Assembly (NCBI GenBank): GCA_937967375.1
Contig: CALCJF010000038.1
Span: 1 to 64,000, forward strand
DNA: 64,000 nucleotides
Direction of reading: 5' to 3'
Source of the DNA: an uncultured Leucobacter sp.
Lineage (GTDB): Bacteria; Actinomycetota; Actinomycetes; Actinomycetales; Microbacteriaceae
Position 1 is the stretch's first letter, and each line of letters begins with the position of its first letter. Of this stretch, positions 9,191 through 18,076 are shown piece after piece. The notes below the pieces were generated by a model that saw only the letters and a list, made by a program, of their open reading frames with translations, made no database searches and was not told the origin of the DNA. The position numbers were made by a program, and so were the translations under genes.

Positions 9191-9227
9191 CTAGTGGGCC
9201 AAAAAGTGGAAATCTAGTGGGCCAAAA
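9191..9227. repeat. Direct repeat CTAGTGGGCCAAAA
   Basis: The 14-mer CTAGTGGGCCAAAA occurs at 9191-9204 and 9214-9227, spaced 23 bp (about two helical turns) in the short gap between tRNA-Pro and the integrase stop codon. This spacing and place suit arm-type integrase or Xis binding sites. The role is inference. Confidence 0.5.
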
Positions 9228-9284
9228 TCCAGGCAGCACGATGCTCCCGGCCCTTCCCCAGCCAGGAGGTCGGCGCAGGAGAAT

Positions 9285-10478
9285 CTAGAGCTGTCGCCCG
9301 CGGGGCTTCCCGGTGGTCTCCTTCCTCTTCGATGGGCTGGCGAAGAACTGGTTGGCGAGCGTCGCAGCTTCGCTCAGGTGCCGGTGGTCGGGGTGCAGAT
9401 AGCCCTTGGTCGTCTCGATGGAGGCATGGCCGAGGATGCGCTGGAGCACATGAAGGGGCACGCCGGCATCCGCGAGCCAGGTAGCTCCGGTGTGCCGTAG
9501 GCCGTGGCGGGTCAGGTTCGGCAGGCCGAGGTTCGTCACGAGCTCATCCCACTTCGTCGCGTCGCGTACGGTGGCAGTGGTGAGCACCCCACCGCGGGGG
9601 CCGCGTAGCAGCGGATCGCCAGGTTCCTTCCCCGCTGAGAGGCGGATGAGGATAGGTTCGAGCGGGTCGAGTATCGGCACATAGCGTTCCTTGCGGCCCT
9701 TGGTCTGCTTCGTGACGAGGCCGCCCTTGCCGGGGTATATCTGGCGTTCGATCTTCACGATGCGATTCACCCAGTCGATGTCGCCGACTTCGAGGCCGGC
9801 GACTTCGGAACCGCGAGCGCAGAGCATGGCGCAGAGCATGACGTGATCCGAATAGCTCTGATGCACCTCGGCGCACGCATCGGCGATCTTGTTCAGCGTC
9901 TCCATGTCCGGGACGGCGAGGGCTCGCAGCGAGCCGGGCGTCAGCGCCGACTGCTGACTGAGCGTTCGGCGAGCACGATTCTTGGCAGGGTTCGACGGGA
10001 TCACCTCGTCGCGCACCGCCACGTCGAGGACGCGCACGAGAGCCGCGATCGAGGTTTTGATCGTTGACGGCCCGAACTCGGTCTCCCACTGGTCGATGGT
10101 GCGGTCGATCAGGCCCGTGGAGATGCGGCTGACTTGCAGATGCCCGAGCGCGGGCACCACTCGCAGCCGGAGACTGATCTCGTAGCCGGATGCTGTCGAC
10201 GTTGGGTCGAGGCCGCGCTGCCAGCGCTCGCCGATGGAATCCACGTACTCGGCGAACGTGACGAGGATGTTCGCACCTATTTCGGTCGCCTGCCGCAGCT
10301 TCTCGAAGAACGCTTCCGCCTCTTCCGGGGTTTCGACGAACTCGGATCGACTCGGCCGCTTCTTGGTCTGCGGGTCGGTCCAGCGAACGCGCGCGAGATA
10401 GCCGCTGCCGCGGCTCTCGATGCTCGTGGAGAGCTTCACCCCGATCGGAGGCATCTTGTGGTTGCGCGGGTCAGCCAT
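9285..10478 (-). CDS. int: Tyrosine integrase of the ICE
   Basis: A 397-residue site-specific recombinase that should integrate and excise the ICE at tRNA-Pro. The N-terminal arm-binding and SAM-like domains (to about 185) precede the catalytic domain with all key residues: Arg in LCARGSEVAGL, HGLRH in the box II motif, and His-Tyr in LGHASIETTKGYLHP. The ATG at 10478 overlaps the Xis-like gene and is preferred over longer frames. Its position 230 bp from the tRNA, pointing toward it, is typical for tRNA-targeting ICEs. Confidence 0.93.
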   Translation of the reverse strand: MADPRNHKMPPIGVKLSTSIESRGSGYLARVRWTDPQTKKRPSRSEFVETPEEAEAFFEKLRQATEIGANILVTFAEYVDSIGERWQRGLDPTSTASGYEISLRLRVVPALGHLQVSRISTGLIDRTIDQWETEFGPSTIKTSIAALVRVLDVAVRDEVIPSNPAKNRARRTLSQQSALTPGSLRALAVPDMETLNKIADACAEVHQSYSDHVMLCAMLCARGSEVAGLEVGDIDWVNRIVKIERQIYPGKGGLVTKQTKGRKERYVPILDPLEPILIRLSAGKEPGDPLLRGPRGGVLTTATVRDATKWDELVTNLGLPNLTRHGLRHTGATWLADAGVPLHVLQRILGHASIETTKGYLHPDHRHLSEAATLANQFFASPSKRKETTGKPRGRQL

Positions 10479-10671
10479 GCGTGCCCTCGCGTTCCAGCAC
10501 CCAGGCTCGCACAGTGGGCGGGTTGTAGCGGGCGATGCCACCGACCTGCACGAACGGCGGGCCCTCGTGCTCGCGTCTCCAACGCGAGAGCGTGGCCTGC
10601 GAGACGTTCAGGAACTCCGCCGCCTCTTGCGAGTTCCAGAGGGGTTCGACGGCCTCAATCGTGGCGGGCAT
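10471..10671 (-). CDS. Excisionase-like HTH protein
   Basis: A 66-residue MerR-like helix-turn-helix protein (HTH_17 type): LWNSQEAAEFLNVSQATLSRW, then a wing with GPPFVQVGGIARYNPPTVRAW. Proteins of this kind act as recombination directionality factors that bend DNA at att sites. It overlaps the integrase start by 8 bp and the upstream DUF4913 gene end by 17 bp, so all three are translated from one mRNA. Whether it is Xis or only a regulator is not decided by sequence. Confidence 0.82.
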   Translation of the reverse strand: MPATIEAVEPLWNSQEAAEFLNVSQATLSRWRREHEGPPFVQVGGIARYNPPTVRAWVLEREGTHG

Positions 10672-11242
10672 GGTCGCTCGCCCGTCGCGCTCGGCCGAAC
10701 GCATCCTCGACGTCCTGACGCGCCTGCACGTCGGCGGCGACGAACGCGACGAAGTCCTCGGTCCGGTTCGGGATCGTCTCGTCCTCGAGCGGCGGTTGCG
10801 CCTCCTCGCCTGGCCAGGCTGTCTGCCGTGTCGGACGGTCGCGATCGAGCCGCGTGCCGGAGGTGACGACCCATTCGCGGAGCCGGTCGCGTGCCGCTGC
10901 GAAGTCCGTGTGCCAGGCAATCGGCCCAGATGCGGACTGCTCGGGATCGTAGCTCGCGCACCAGTGCAGGTGCAGCGCCGAGAGTTCCCAGACGAGTTCG
11001 GGATGCCGGTGCCAGAACGGCGGCACGACAGAGGCGGGCAGCCCGTAGCTCTTCCGCAGCCAGTCCACCCATTGGTTCAGCGCCAGCCACTCTGCCTCGG
11101 CGTCTCCGGCGGTCAGGAGATTCCAGTTGATCGGACGCGGCGGCTCGGGAAGCGCCATTCCGGCCATGAGCTCGTCGTACAGGTCGATGTCCTCGATCTC
11201 GACTTCGGCCTCTGGGTCCGGTCGTGTCGGTTCGTCGGTCAT
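10655..11242 (-). CDS. DUF4913-like ICE protein
   Basis: This 195-residue protein is acidic at the N-terminus and contains LNQWVDWLRKSYGL, VPPFWHRHPELVWELSALHLHW and a following WHTDFAAARDRLREW. This Trp-rich pattern matches DUF4913, found mainly in actinobacterial plasmids and conjugative elements with no known function. It lies between ssb and the Xis-like gene in a tightly packed operon. The family call is from memory of the motif. Confidence 0.7.
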   Translation of the reverse strand: MTDEPTRPDPEAEVEIEDIDLYDELMAGMALPEPPRPINWNLLTAGDAEAEWLALNQWVDWLRKSYGLPASVVPPFWHRHPELVWELSALHLHWCASYDPEQSASGPIAWHTDFAAARDRLREWVVTSGTRLDRDRPTRQTAWPGEEAQPPLEDETIPNRTEDFVAFVAADVQARQDVEDAFGRARRASDHARHD

Positions 11243-11247
11243 CGTGT

Positions 11248-11721
11248 TTACCTCCCCAGTCCGCTCGCATGGCGAGGCTCGGGCGAGCGGAACTCCACCG
11301 CCGTAACCTCCGCCGCGGTAGACCTTTCGGGCGCGATCTGGCGCGGGGTGCGCTCGACGGCGTATCGGGCACGGGAGGTGTCGAAGAGAAGCCGGGAGGC
11401 GCGGAACTGAGGGCGCTCGATTCGCTGCCCGTCCTGCTCGTACTGTCGCTTCGCAAACTCGCCGATCGCTACGACATCATCGCCCTTGATGAAATCTGCG
11501 AAGGCCTCCTCGGCCTTGTCGCCGATCATGATCAGGTCGATGTATGCGGAGCCGATGAGGGTGAAGGTGCCGTCTTCCTCGCGGCGACGGAACTTCTGCC
11601 CGATCTGCGCGACCAGCAAGAAGACCTCTCCCGGCTTCGACTTCTGCTCCGGTGCTCGGGACAGAAACCCTCGGATCGACGGCTCTGAACGGATCTCCAT
11701 CGTCACGACCTCCTCGCTCAT
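11248..11721 (-). CDS. ssb: Single-stranded DNA-binding protein (ICE-borne)
   Basis: A 157-residue OB-fold protein: GEVFLLVAQIGQKFRRREEDG, YIDLIMIGDKAEEA, KGDDVVAIGEFAKRQYEQDGQ and a final strand with FRASRLLFDTSRARYAV follow the bacterial SSB order. The acidic C-terminal tip (DDIPF) of chromosomal SSB is absent. It would coat transferred ssDNA after entry or during element replication. It is coupled to the VirD4 gene by a 22-bp gap. Confidence 0.85.
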   Translation of the reverse strand: MSEEVVTMEIRSEPSIRGFLSRAPEQKSKPGEVFLLVAQIGQKFRRREEDGTFTLIGSAYIDLIMIGDKAEEAFADFIKGDDVVAIGEFAKRQYEQDGQRIERPQFRASRLLFDTSRARYAVERTPRQIAPERSTAAEVTAVEFRSPEPRHASGLGR

Positions 11722-11743
11722 TGCGGCACCCGGTGTGCCGCCT

Positions 11744-13549
11744 CTACTCGGCAGGTGCTCCCGCCGGGCCTGGGGTCTGACGGTGGTGGAGCTGGGCCTC
11801 GACCTCTGCCCGATCCTGCGTGAGTTGCTTGGCGTCGACGCGTTCGGTCCAGCGGCGAAGGCGCGCGACGATCGGAGGTGCGGAGCGCAGCAGCACGAGG
11901 CCGGTGCCGAATGGAAAGCGACGGATCACATTGGGCGGCATGACTGGCACCCGGCGGATCGAGCGTTGCGCGGAGCGTGAGCCGTGGTCGCCGATGGTGG
12001 TGGAGTCGGTGATCTCGTCGCGTTCCCCGATCAGGGTGCTGAGGTCTTGGAGGTCTTTCGAGTTCGAGGCTCCGCCGAGGATGATCTTCACGATCGCGGC
12101 ATCCCAGATCGCCGACGCCGCGTTCTCTGACCACTTCTCCCGCGCCTGCGCGAGCGATTGAAGAACGGGCATGGTCGTGATCCCTGACCCGCCGCCCTCA
12201 GCCATGAGCGTCGGCAAAGACGGCAACGGCGACAGGTTCGCCACCTCGTCGAGCGCGAGCAACAGGGGCGGGTCGAGACGTGCGCCCGGGCTGCGTGCGG
12301 CGAGGCGGCGGGCGGCCTCGACCACGTCCTCGATGAGCGCCGCCACCAGCGGCGCGGAGTTGTTTGCCCCAGCTGCGGTCGCGAGGAGATAGAGGGTGCC
12401 CTTCTGCTCGAGGAATGTCTCGGGGTCGAATACTTCGTCGGGTCTGGGGCTTACGGCGTCGAGCACGCGCGGGTCGGCGAGCGCGGCGAGGGCGAGGGAG
12501 ACGCCCTGCCAGATCGAGTCCATCGTGCGCGGGTCGGATTCGAGCATCGCCTGCAGCGCTTCCGCCCAGCCGCCGACCGCGCACGGGTGGGCGGCGAGGA
12601 TCGACACGGCATCCCCGGCAGCGGCGGGGTCGAGCGTCCACCGGAACAGATCAGCGGGCTGCCTCCCGTCGAGGGCTGCGGCATGGAGGAGGCATTGCAG
12701 CGCGACCCTCGTCTTTGCCTCCCAGAAGTCGCCGCCCTCGACCCCGCCCTTCCCGAGCCCGGTCGCGGAGGCGAGACCAGAGGCGCGGATCATCGCAGTC
12801 AGCGGGTCGCTACAGCCGCGCACGGGTGACCAGCGCAGCCCGGAGGGGATGCCCTCGGCGAGGTGCTGCGGGTCGAACACCGCGACTGGGCCGACACGTT
12901 GCCGGGCCTTGATCGTGGCGGTCACGTTGTCCGGGCGTGTGCTCGTGGTGATGACCGCGCCGGGCGCGGAGAGGATCGAGTTGATGACGATATGCACGCC
13001 CTTGCCGGAGCGGGGCGGCCCGATGAGCAGCATCGAGTCCTCGACCGACGCCCACACCTCGACCCCGCGGGAACTGCCGATCCGGTAGCCAACCTCCACA
13101 GGCTCGGGATGTTCCAGGGAGGGGCGCAGGTTCCCCGCCCTCGCGAGGAGCGCCTTGACGGAGCCGGCCCGTGCCACCTCGCGACGGGTCGCAACACCTA
13201 CGATCCGGTACGGGTCGAGCGCCTGCTGTCGGGAGTGATGCCGGACCGCCGAGCACACCCACCAGCCCCCGACACCACTGCCTGCGATGAGGAACCCCGC
13301 GACGATCCAGTAGACGATCACGTTGAGGCCTGGCGCATCGAGCGCGGCGGCGGGGTCGCCAGGGTCTAGGAGCACGGCCGCCCCGGCTCCGAGGCCGGCT
13401 TCGGGTTGCGGGGTTCCGGTGAAGAACGCCGCGACGCTGCCCGCGACACGGAGCAGCACCGCTGCGATGCCGAGTGTCGCGAGGGCGACGAGTGCGGCGT
13501 TCGTGAGTTCATCGCCCATCGAACCCGTTGGGCGAAGCTGCCCACTCAC
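11744..13549 (-). CDS. VirD4/TraG-type coupling protein
   Basis: This is the type IV coupling ATPase, which hands the relaxase-DNA complex to the secretion channel. About 601 residues: two N-terminal membrane helices (about 13-35, 66-88), then the ATPase with Walker A LLIGPPRSGKGVHIV and Walker B PLLLALDEVANL, followed by the conserved LPSLPTLMAEGGGSGI and LQSLAQAREKW. The GTG at 13549 overlaps the TGA of the preceding gene (GTGA); ATG at 13519 is the alternative. Confidence 0.92.
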   Translation of the reverse strand: MSGQLRPTGSMGDELTNAALVALATLGIAAVLLRVAGSVAAFFTGTPQPEAGLGAGAAVLLDPGDPAAALDAPGLNVIVYWIVAGFLIAGSGVGGWWVCSAVRHHSRQQALDPYRIVGVATRREVARAGSVKALLARAGNLRPSLEHPEPVEVGYRIGSSRGVEVWASVEDSMLLIGPPRSGKGVHIVINSILSAPGAVITTSTRPDNVTATIKARQRVGPVAVFDPQHLAEGIPSGLRWSPVRGCSDPLTAMIRASGLASATGLGKGGVEGGDFWEAKTRVALQCLLHAAALDGRQPADLFRWTLDPAAAGDAVSILAAHPCAVGGWAEALQAMLESDPRTMDSIWQGVSLALAALADPRVLDAVSPRPDEVFDPETFLEQKGTLYLLATAAGANNSAPLVAALIEDVVEAARRLAARSPGARLDPPLLLALDEVANLSPLPSLPTLMAEGGGSGITTMPVLQSLAQAREKWSENAASAIWDAAIVKIILGGASNSKDLQDLSTLIGERDEITDSTTIGDHGSRSAQRSIRRVPVMPPNVIRRFPFGTGLVLLRSAPPIVARLRRWTERVDAKQLTQDRAEVEAQLHHRQTPGPAGAPAE

Positions 13550-14094
13550 TCGGGCTTCCCGATTACCAGGGTGCCTGAGATGCGGCCCACGAGGATCGCC
13601 TCGCCCGTAGGGCACGCCGCCAAGTAGCGGGAGTCGATCAGGGCACGGGCGATCCCGTCGGGTGCGGTCTCGGTGTGGGAGATGATGACCGCGACCGCGA
13701 CATCCTCACCGGGCACGAAGCCGCTGCCCGCGAGCTGCGCAAACTGAGGCACCGCCTCTACAGGCGAGGCCGCCGGCGCGGCAGGCTGTGGTGCTGCCGC
13801 CACGGGGGCTGCGGCGGGCTCGGGGCTCACAGGTCTGGGTGTGGGTGGGGTGCGGTAGTCGGTGATGACTCGTCCGTCGATCTCGATGACATCGACGCGG
13901 AGGGTCTGGCCGGTGTGCTGGCTGATGGCGTCCACGATGTGGGGGTAGGCGGAGCGCCGCCATGGCGGCGAGAACTCCGGCGGCAGATACGGTGCCCCGT
14001 CCACGGTCACCGACAGGGTGCCGTCCTCGGCGACGATGATTCTTACCATCACCACGGCGGTCGGGTCGGTCTTCGAGCGGGCACGCTTCGACAT
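13546..14094 (-). CDS. Uncharacterised ICE protein
   Basis: A 182-residue soluble protein, not recognised. An N-terminal beta-rich domain (MVRIIVAEDGTLSVTVDG) is joined by an Ala/Pro linker (about 88-115) to a C-terminal domain ending LVGRISGTLVIGKPE. The domain order suggests a linker-tethered cytoplasmic partner of the adjacent coupling protein, with which it shares a 4-bp overlap. ATG 14094 is chosen over TTG 14100 because AGGAG is well placed. Confidence 0.65.
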   Translation of the reverse strand: MSKRARSKTDPTAVVMVRIIVAEDGTLSVTVDGAPYLPPEFSPPWRRSAYPHIVDAISQHTGQTLRVDVIEIDGRVITDYRTPPTPRPVSPEPAAAPVAAAPQPAAPAASPVEAVPQFAQLAGSGFVPGEDVAVAVIISHTETAPDGIARALIDSRYLAACPTGEAILVGRISGTLVIGKPE

Positions 14095-14162
14095 CGGCAA
14101 AGTTCTCCTATCGAGTGGATGAAGGAACAGCCGCCCGAGGGCGTGGGCGGCCGAGGGGTGGG

Positions 14163-15161
14163 TCAGAGTGCGAGGCGGCGTGCGGCGCTGCTGTGATCGG
14201 GTGCGGCGCGGCGGGCGACCTGCTGGTAGGCCGGGGCGAGCGGGAACGGCGATGGGTCCATGAGCTCGGCGACCTCATCGACCCGGGTGACGGTCTCGGC
14301 GATGCCTTCCCGCATGAGCCGGTGACAGCCCGCCGACGACACCGACGTGACCGGCCCGGGAACCGCGCCGACCGGACGGCCGAGCTCGAACGCGCGCGCC
14401 GCGACCAGCAGCGACCCCGAGCGCGCCGCAGCCTCGGTGATGATCGTCGCCCCGCTGAGCGCGGCGAGAAGCCGGGAGCGGGCGACGAACCGCTCCCGCG
14501 ACGGCCCCTGCCCCGGTGGGGTCTCGCTGATCTGGATGCCGGCCTGCACCACGATCCGCTCGAACAACTCGGCATGCGCGGCGGGATAGGAACGGTCGAG
14601 GCCGCTGGCAGAGACCACCATCGTCGCTGCGGGGCCCGTGGTGAGGGCGGCACGGTGCGCGGCTGCGTCGACGCCGTAGGCGCCACCGGAGACGATGATC
14701 CGCGGGAGTGCGGCCAGGTCTTCCGCAAGCTCTTGAGTGACGTGCACGCCATATGCGGTCGCGGCTCGGGCCCCGGTGATCGTCAACCGCGAGGAGACGG
14801 AGGCGGTGAGCAGTTCCGGGTTCCCGCGCGCCCACAGCATGAGCGGTGCCCGATCCCCGAGATCGTTCAGCGCGACCGGCCACCCCGCCCCACCTGGGGT
14901 GAGCACCCGGAAGCCGTGCCGGTCGGTGAGGTCGGCGATCTGATCCCGGAGCGTGTCGCGCTGGCGGGCTGCAGCGGCTTGCCGCCACCGGACCCCTTGG
15001 AGCGGATCGACCGCGGCGGGGATCGCCGCACCTGGGTCGCGGATCAGGGCGAGCGTCTCGGTCAGGCCGATCGCGCGCACGAGCTGCCCCGTGACCGGGT
15101 TGCCGGGTTCTACGAGCGCCGTCAGCTCCATCCGGGTGAGCACGTCCTCCGAAAACGCCAT
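14163..15161 (-). CDS. dprA: DprA/Smf-like DNA-processing protein
   Basis: The 332-residue protein has the DprA Rossmann-like core: LTITGARAATAYG, IIVSGGAYGVDAAAHRAAL, ASGLDRSYPAAH and IITEAAARSGSLLVAARAFELG followed by VGAVPGP. DprA binds incoming ssDNA and loads RecA. On an ICE beside ssb it would protect or process the strand entering the recipient; that role is inference. The upstream leader holds ACGCACCTCACTCC, one member of a recurring motif. Confidence 0.88.
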   Translation of the reverse strand: MAFSEDVLTRMELTALVEPGNPVTGQLVRAIGLTETLALIRDPGAAIPAAVDPLQGVRWRQAAAARQRDTLRDQIADLTDRHGFRVLTPGGAGWPVALNDLGDRAPLMLWARGNPELLTASVSSRLTITGARAATAYGVHVTQELAEDLAALPRIIVSGGAYGVDAAAHRAALTTGPAATMVVSASGLDRSYPAAHAELFERIVVQAGIQISETPPGQGPSRERFVARSRLLAALSGATIITEAAARSGSLLVAARAFELGRPVGAVPGPVTSVSSAGCHRLMREGIAETVTRVDEVAELMDPSPFPLAPAYQQVARRAAPDHSSAARRLAL

Positions 15162-15230
15162 CCTCGGCCCCTCCCTCTCGCGTGCGTGTGGTCGTCTACA
15201 GGAGTGAGGTGCGTCAGAGATGACATGAGA

Positions 15231-15281
15231 GACGGGCGGAGCCGGCAGACCTGGGGTGAGGGTCTGCGGGTTCCGCCCGTC
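15231..15281 (-). terminator. Long GC-rich hairpin after the surface-protein gene
   Basis: GACGGGCGGA (15231-15240) pairs perfectly with TCCGCCCGTC (15272-15281), and most of the inner bases also pair. It starts 12 bp beyond the stop codon of the minus-strand surface-protein gene and probably ends or attenuates transcription into dprA. No T-run follows. Confidence 0.65.
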
Positions 15282-15292
15282 CTGGGGGTGCG

Positions 15293-17941
15293 TTACTGGT
15301 TCATGAGTTCTTCGATCGTCACCTCCTCGCTCTCGTTCTCCATGCGCTCCCGGTGGAGCGCGAGCTTGCGGCCGAACCAGAGCGTCGCCCCGGCCGCGAG
15401 GAGCAGGAAGGCCGCGATACCACCGACCCAGGCGCCCCAGGCGGTGCCGCCGGTGAGTGCGAGCTCCGGCGGCAGTTCAGGCAGTTCCGGCTTGTCTGGC
15501 GTCGGCGTCTCCGGGGTACCCGGCGGGCGTACGCTCACGACGGTCGTCTCGCCCGGCGCACCGCAGCGGCCCTCGGCGAGCACCTTCCCGTCCTTCCCGT
15601 ACAGCGTCTCGACCCAGTACACGCTCCCGGCCTCATCGGTGCTCGTCGTGCCGGAACGGTAGTGGCCCGCCTCGGTCACGGCGATCTCCTCCGAGGTGAA
15701 GAACGGCACCTCGCACACGGGCTCCTCGCCTGCGGGCTGCGGCCCGTAGGCCCGGAACACCAGGTACGCGCCCTCGGGGATCGCGGAGCCTTGCACGAGT
15801 GCGGTGTCCTCGAACGGGTCGCCGACGAACGCCGATGCCTGCGCCTGCGTCACCACCGACAGCGGCTGCTCGGGCCCTGGGACGAAGAACCGCTCCCAGA
15901 TGTCAGCCGGCGACGACGTGAACGGCTGCACCCGGTCGTCGCCCTCGAAGCGGGTCACCACGACGTAGTAGCCGGCCTCCGTCGGCTGAATCCGATCGTC
16001 CTCGCCGTAGCCGATGTCGTAGACCCCATTTCTTGCCGGGGTCGTGATCCGGGTCAGCACCGGAGCATCGTCCAGCACCATATCGCCGGTGAGCTCTGCA
16101 TCGGTGGCGAACGGGCCGTAGACGGTGTGCGTGAGCTCCTTCACATCGGGCTGCCAGTAGCCGTCACCCTCGAACTCGGCATGGTTCGCGGGGAACCCGC
16201 TGACGGTGATCCGGTCGAACGCCCTCCCGCCCTTGTGAACGTTGTACTCGCGGACTTCCGAGGTAATGGTGAGCGGCCAGCGGACGCTGTGCGTCTCGAC
16301 ATTGATGCCGTACTCGTCGCGCCAGTCTGAGGCGATGAACGGTCCTACCCATTCCGGCTGGCTGCTCTTCTTGACTTCCCACACCCAGGTCACGAACCCC
16401 GCATCCGGGAGGGTCACCTTCGGCGAGGTGTAGGTGCCCGGCCCGGTGGCCGTCACCGTGACGGTGCCGAGCGGCACCGCATCCGCAGGAATCTCCGTAC
16501 CTTGCGCTGGCGGCAGGGTGCCGGGCACCTGGTAGGCGGTGCCCTCGAAGATCACGGGGATATGCTCTCCGTTCTGTTTCAGCCAGGCCCCGTTCGTGGA
16601 GGCGACGGTGATGGTGTCGGTCACCTCATCGCCCGGCTTCACGAGCCGCCCGTTCGCCTGCGACACCGCCTCCGGCTGGAACGGCACCACCGAAGTCTCT
16701 ACGACCCGGCCGAAGCGATCGGTGAAGCTGTCGGTGAGGTACTTCGCCCAGTCGCCCTGCGCGGTCTTGTCGATCGACCACACCCAGGTATAGAAGCCCG
16801 ACTCAGGCGCGATGATCGTACCCGGCGAGGTGTAGTGACCCGCATGGGTGAGCGTGAGCTCTTCGGTGCCGGCGAGCGGCGCACCCGCAGGCGGCGCGTT
16901 CGCTTCGGCCGGCTGCGCGTCGAACGGGCCAAAGAGGCGACCCTCCGCGACCACCGGCACCGGCTGGCCGTCGACCTTGATCCAGGAGTGCTTGATCACC
17001 GTCACCGTGAGATCGTCCAGCATCGGATCGCCAGCCTGCACGAACTTCGAGGACACCTGCGTTTCGATGATCGGCTGGAAGTCCAGCGGGATCACCGGGG
17101 ACTGCGCGGTCGCGGTCAGTGGCTCGAAGGATGCGGCGGCGAGAATCCGCTGCTCGCCGGGCGTGTAGAACAGGTCGACGCCGGCGCCGTAGCCGACCGC
17201 AGGGGCCGACATCTTCGCCTCGATCCGATACTCGGGCGCCCCCTCAGCGGGGGTGCCGACGATCTCGTGCGTGCCCGCCCCGAGCGTCGCGGACGCGGAA
17301 CCGTTCGCGAAGATGCCGCCAGTGAGAGTGACGGTGCCGGTCGAGGTAGCGGGGTTCGTGCTGATGGTGAGCTGCCCCCGGTACTGGTCGTCCATCTGAA
17401 TCGACATCGACACCGACGGATTCGGCACCGCGTTCGCTGCCGCGGCATCGCGCATCGCGACGAGGTTCGCGAGCACGGTGGCCTGCGCGTTCGCGGGCAC
17501 GCGGGTGATGAAGTGCCCGTCGCCGCCCCGGCTCGTGTAGTTGCCGTGGTCGGCGACATCCCACACATAGAGCTGTACCGCCGAGGTGATGTTCGGGTCT
17601 TGCGATTCGCCCCACCGGCCCATGACGTAGTTCAGCCGTGCGAGCTGCGTGTCGCTGAGCTCATCGAGCGTGGTCTTGAGCTCGGGATGCTCGGTCGTGC
17701 CGTACGGGGGCAGCGCGTCCAGGTCCATGCAGTACGCCTGCCGACCGTGACTTGAGAAGCTGCCGAGCCAGAGATCCTCGTTGCCGTACCCGACCCCGAG
17801 GGTCGCAGCCTGCGCGGGTGCCGGGGTGAAGAACAGGCCGCCGAAGAGCATCAGCAGCACGGTAAGGATCGCCGACAGCCGGGCGACGGCCCGGCCCGGC
17901 GGTGGCGAGGTATCGGGTGGCACGAGAGCGGTCTGCGACAT
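15293..17941 (-). CDS. Thioester-domain surface protein, conjugation adhesin candidate
   Basis: An 882-residue exported protein. A signal sequence (about 20-46, ending PAQAA) leads to a thioester-type domain with Cys71 (RQAYCMDLD) and Gln123 (TSAVQLYVWD), the pair that forms an internal thioester in Gram-positive adhesins. Four or more Ig-like repeats follow, each ending in a form of GHYTSPG...GFYTWVW. The C-terminus has LALTG (827-831), a membrane helix and a long acidic tail, so either sortase E anchoring or plain membrane anchoring is possible. In the secretion operon it may bind recipient cells. Good AGGAG before ATG. Confidence 0.78.
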   Translation of the reverse strand: MSQTALVPPDTSPPPGRAVARLSAILTVLLMLFGGLFFTPAPAQAATLGVGYGNEDLWLGSFSSHGRQAYCMDLDALPPYGTTEHPELKTTLDELSDTQLARLNYVMGRWGESQDPNITSAVQLYVWDVADHGNYTSRGGDGHFITRVPANAQATVLANLVAMRDAAAANAVPNPSVSMSIQMDDQYRGQLTISTNPATSTGTVTLTGGIFANGSASATLGAGTHEIVGTPAEGAPEYRIEAKMSAPAVGYGAGVDLFYTPGEQRILAAASFEPLTATAQSPVIPLDFQPIIETQVSSKFVQAGDPMLDDLTVTVIKHSWIKVDGQPVPVVAEGRLFGPFDAQPAEANAPPAGAPLAGTEELTLTHAGHYTSPGTIIAPESGFYTWVWSIDKTAQGDWAKYLTDSFTDRFGRVVETSVVPFQPEAVSQANGRLVKPGDEVTDTITVASTNGAWLKQNGEHIPVIFEGTAYQVPGTLPPAQGTEIPADAVPLGTVTVTATGPGTYTSPKVTLPDAGFVTWVWEVKKSSQPEWVGPFIASDWRDEYGINVETHSVRWPLTITSEVREYNVHKGGRAFDRITVSGFPANHAEFEGDGYWQPDVKELTHTVYGPFATDAELTGDMVLDDAPVLTRITTPARNGVYDIGYGEDDRIQPTEAGYYVVVTRFEGDDRVQPFTSSPADIWERFFVPGPEQPLSVVTQAQASAFVGDPFEDTALVQGSAIPEGAYLVFRAYGPQPAGEEPVCEVPFFTSEEIAVTEAGHYRSGTTSTDEAGSVYWVETLYGKDGKVLAEGRCGAPGETTVVSVRPPGTPETPTPDKPELPELPPELALTGGTAWGAWVGGIAAFLLLAAGATLWFGRKLALHRERMENESEEVTIEELMNQ

Positions 17942-18076
17942 AGTGAACTCCTGACTGACGGATGACAGCCGCAGTCAGAGATGACTGCGACCCATCCAGC
18001 AGGTGCGCTCACGCTCACTGAAATGGATTCTCTCGAACACTGCGCCAGACTGACGTAGCGAGGAGGTCGAGCGGAA

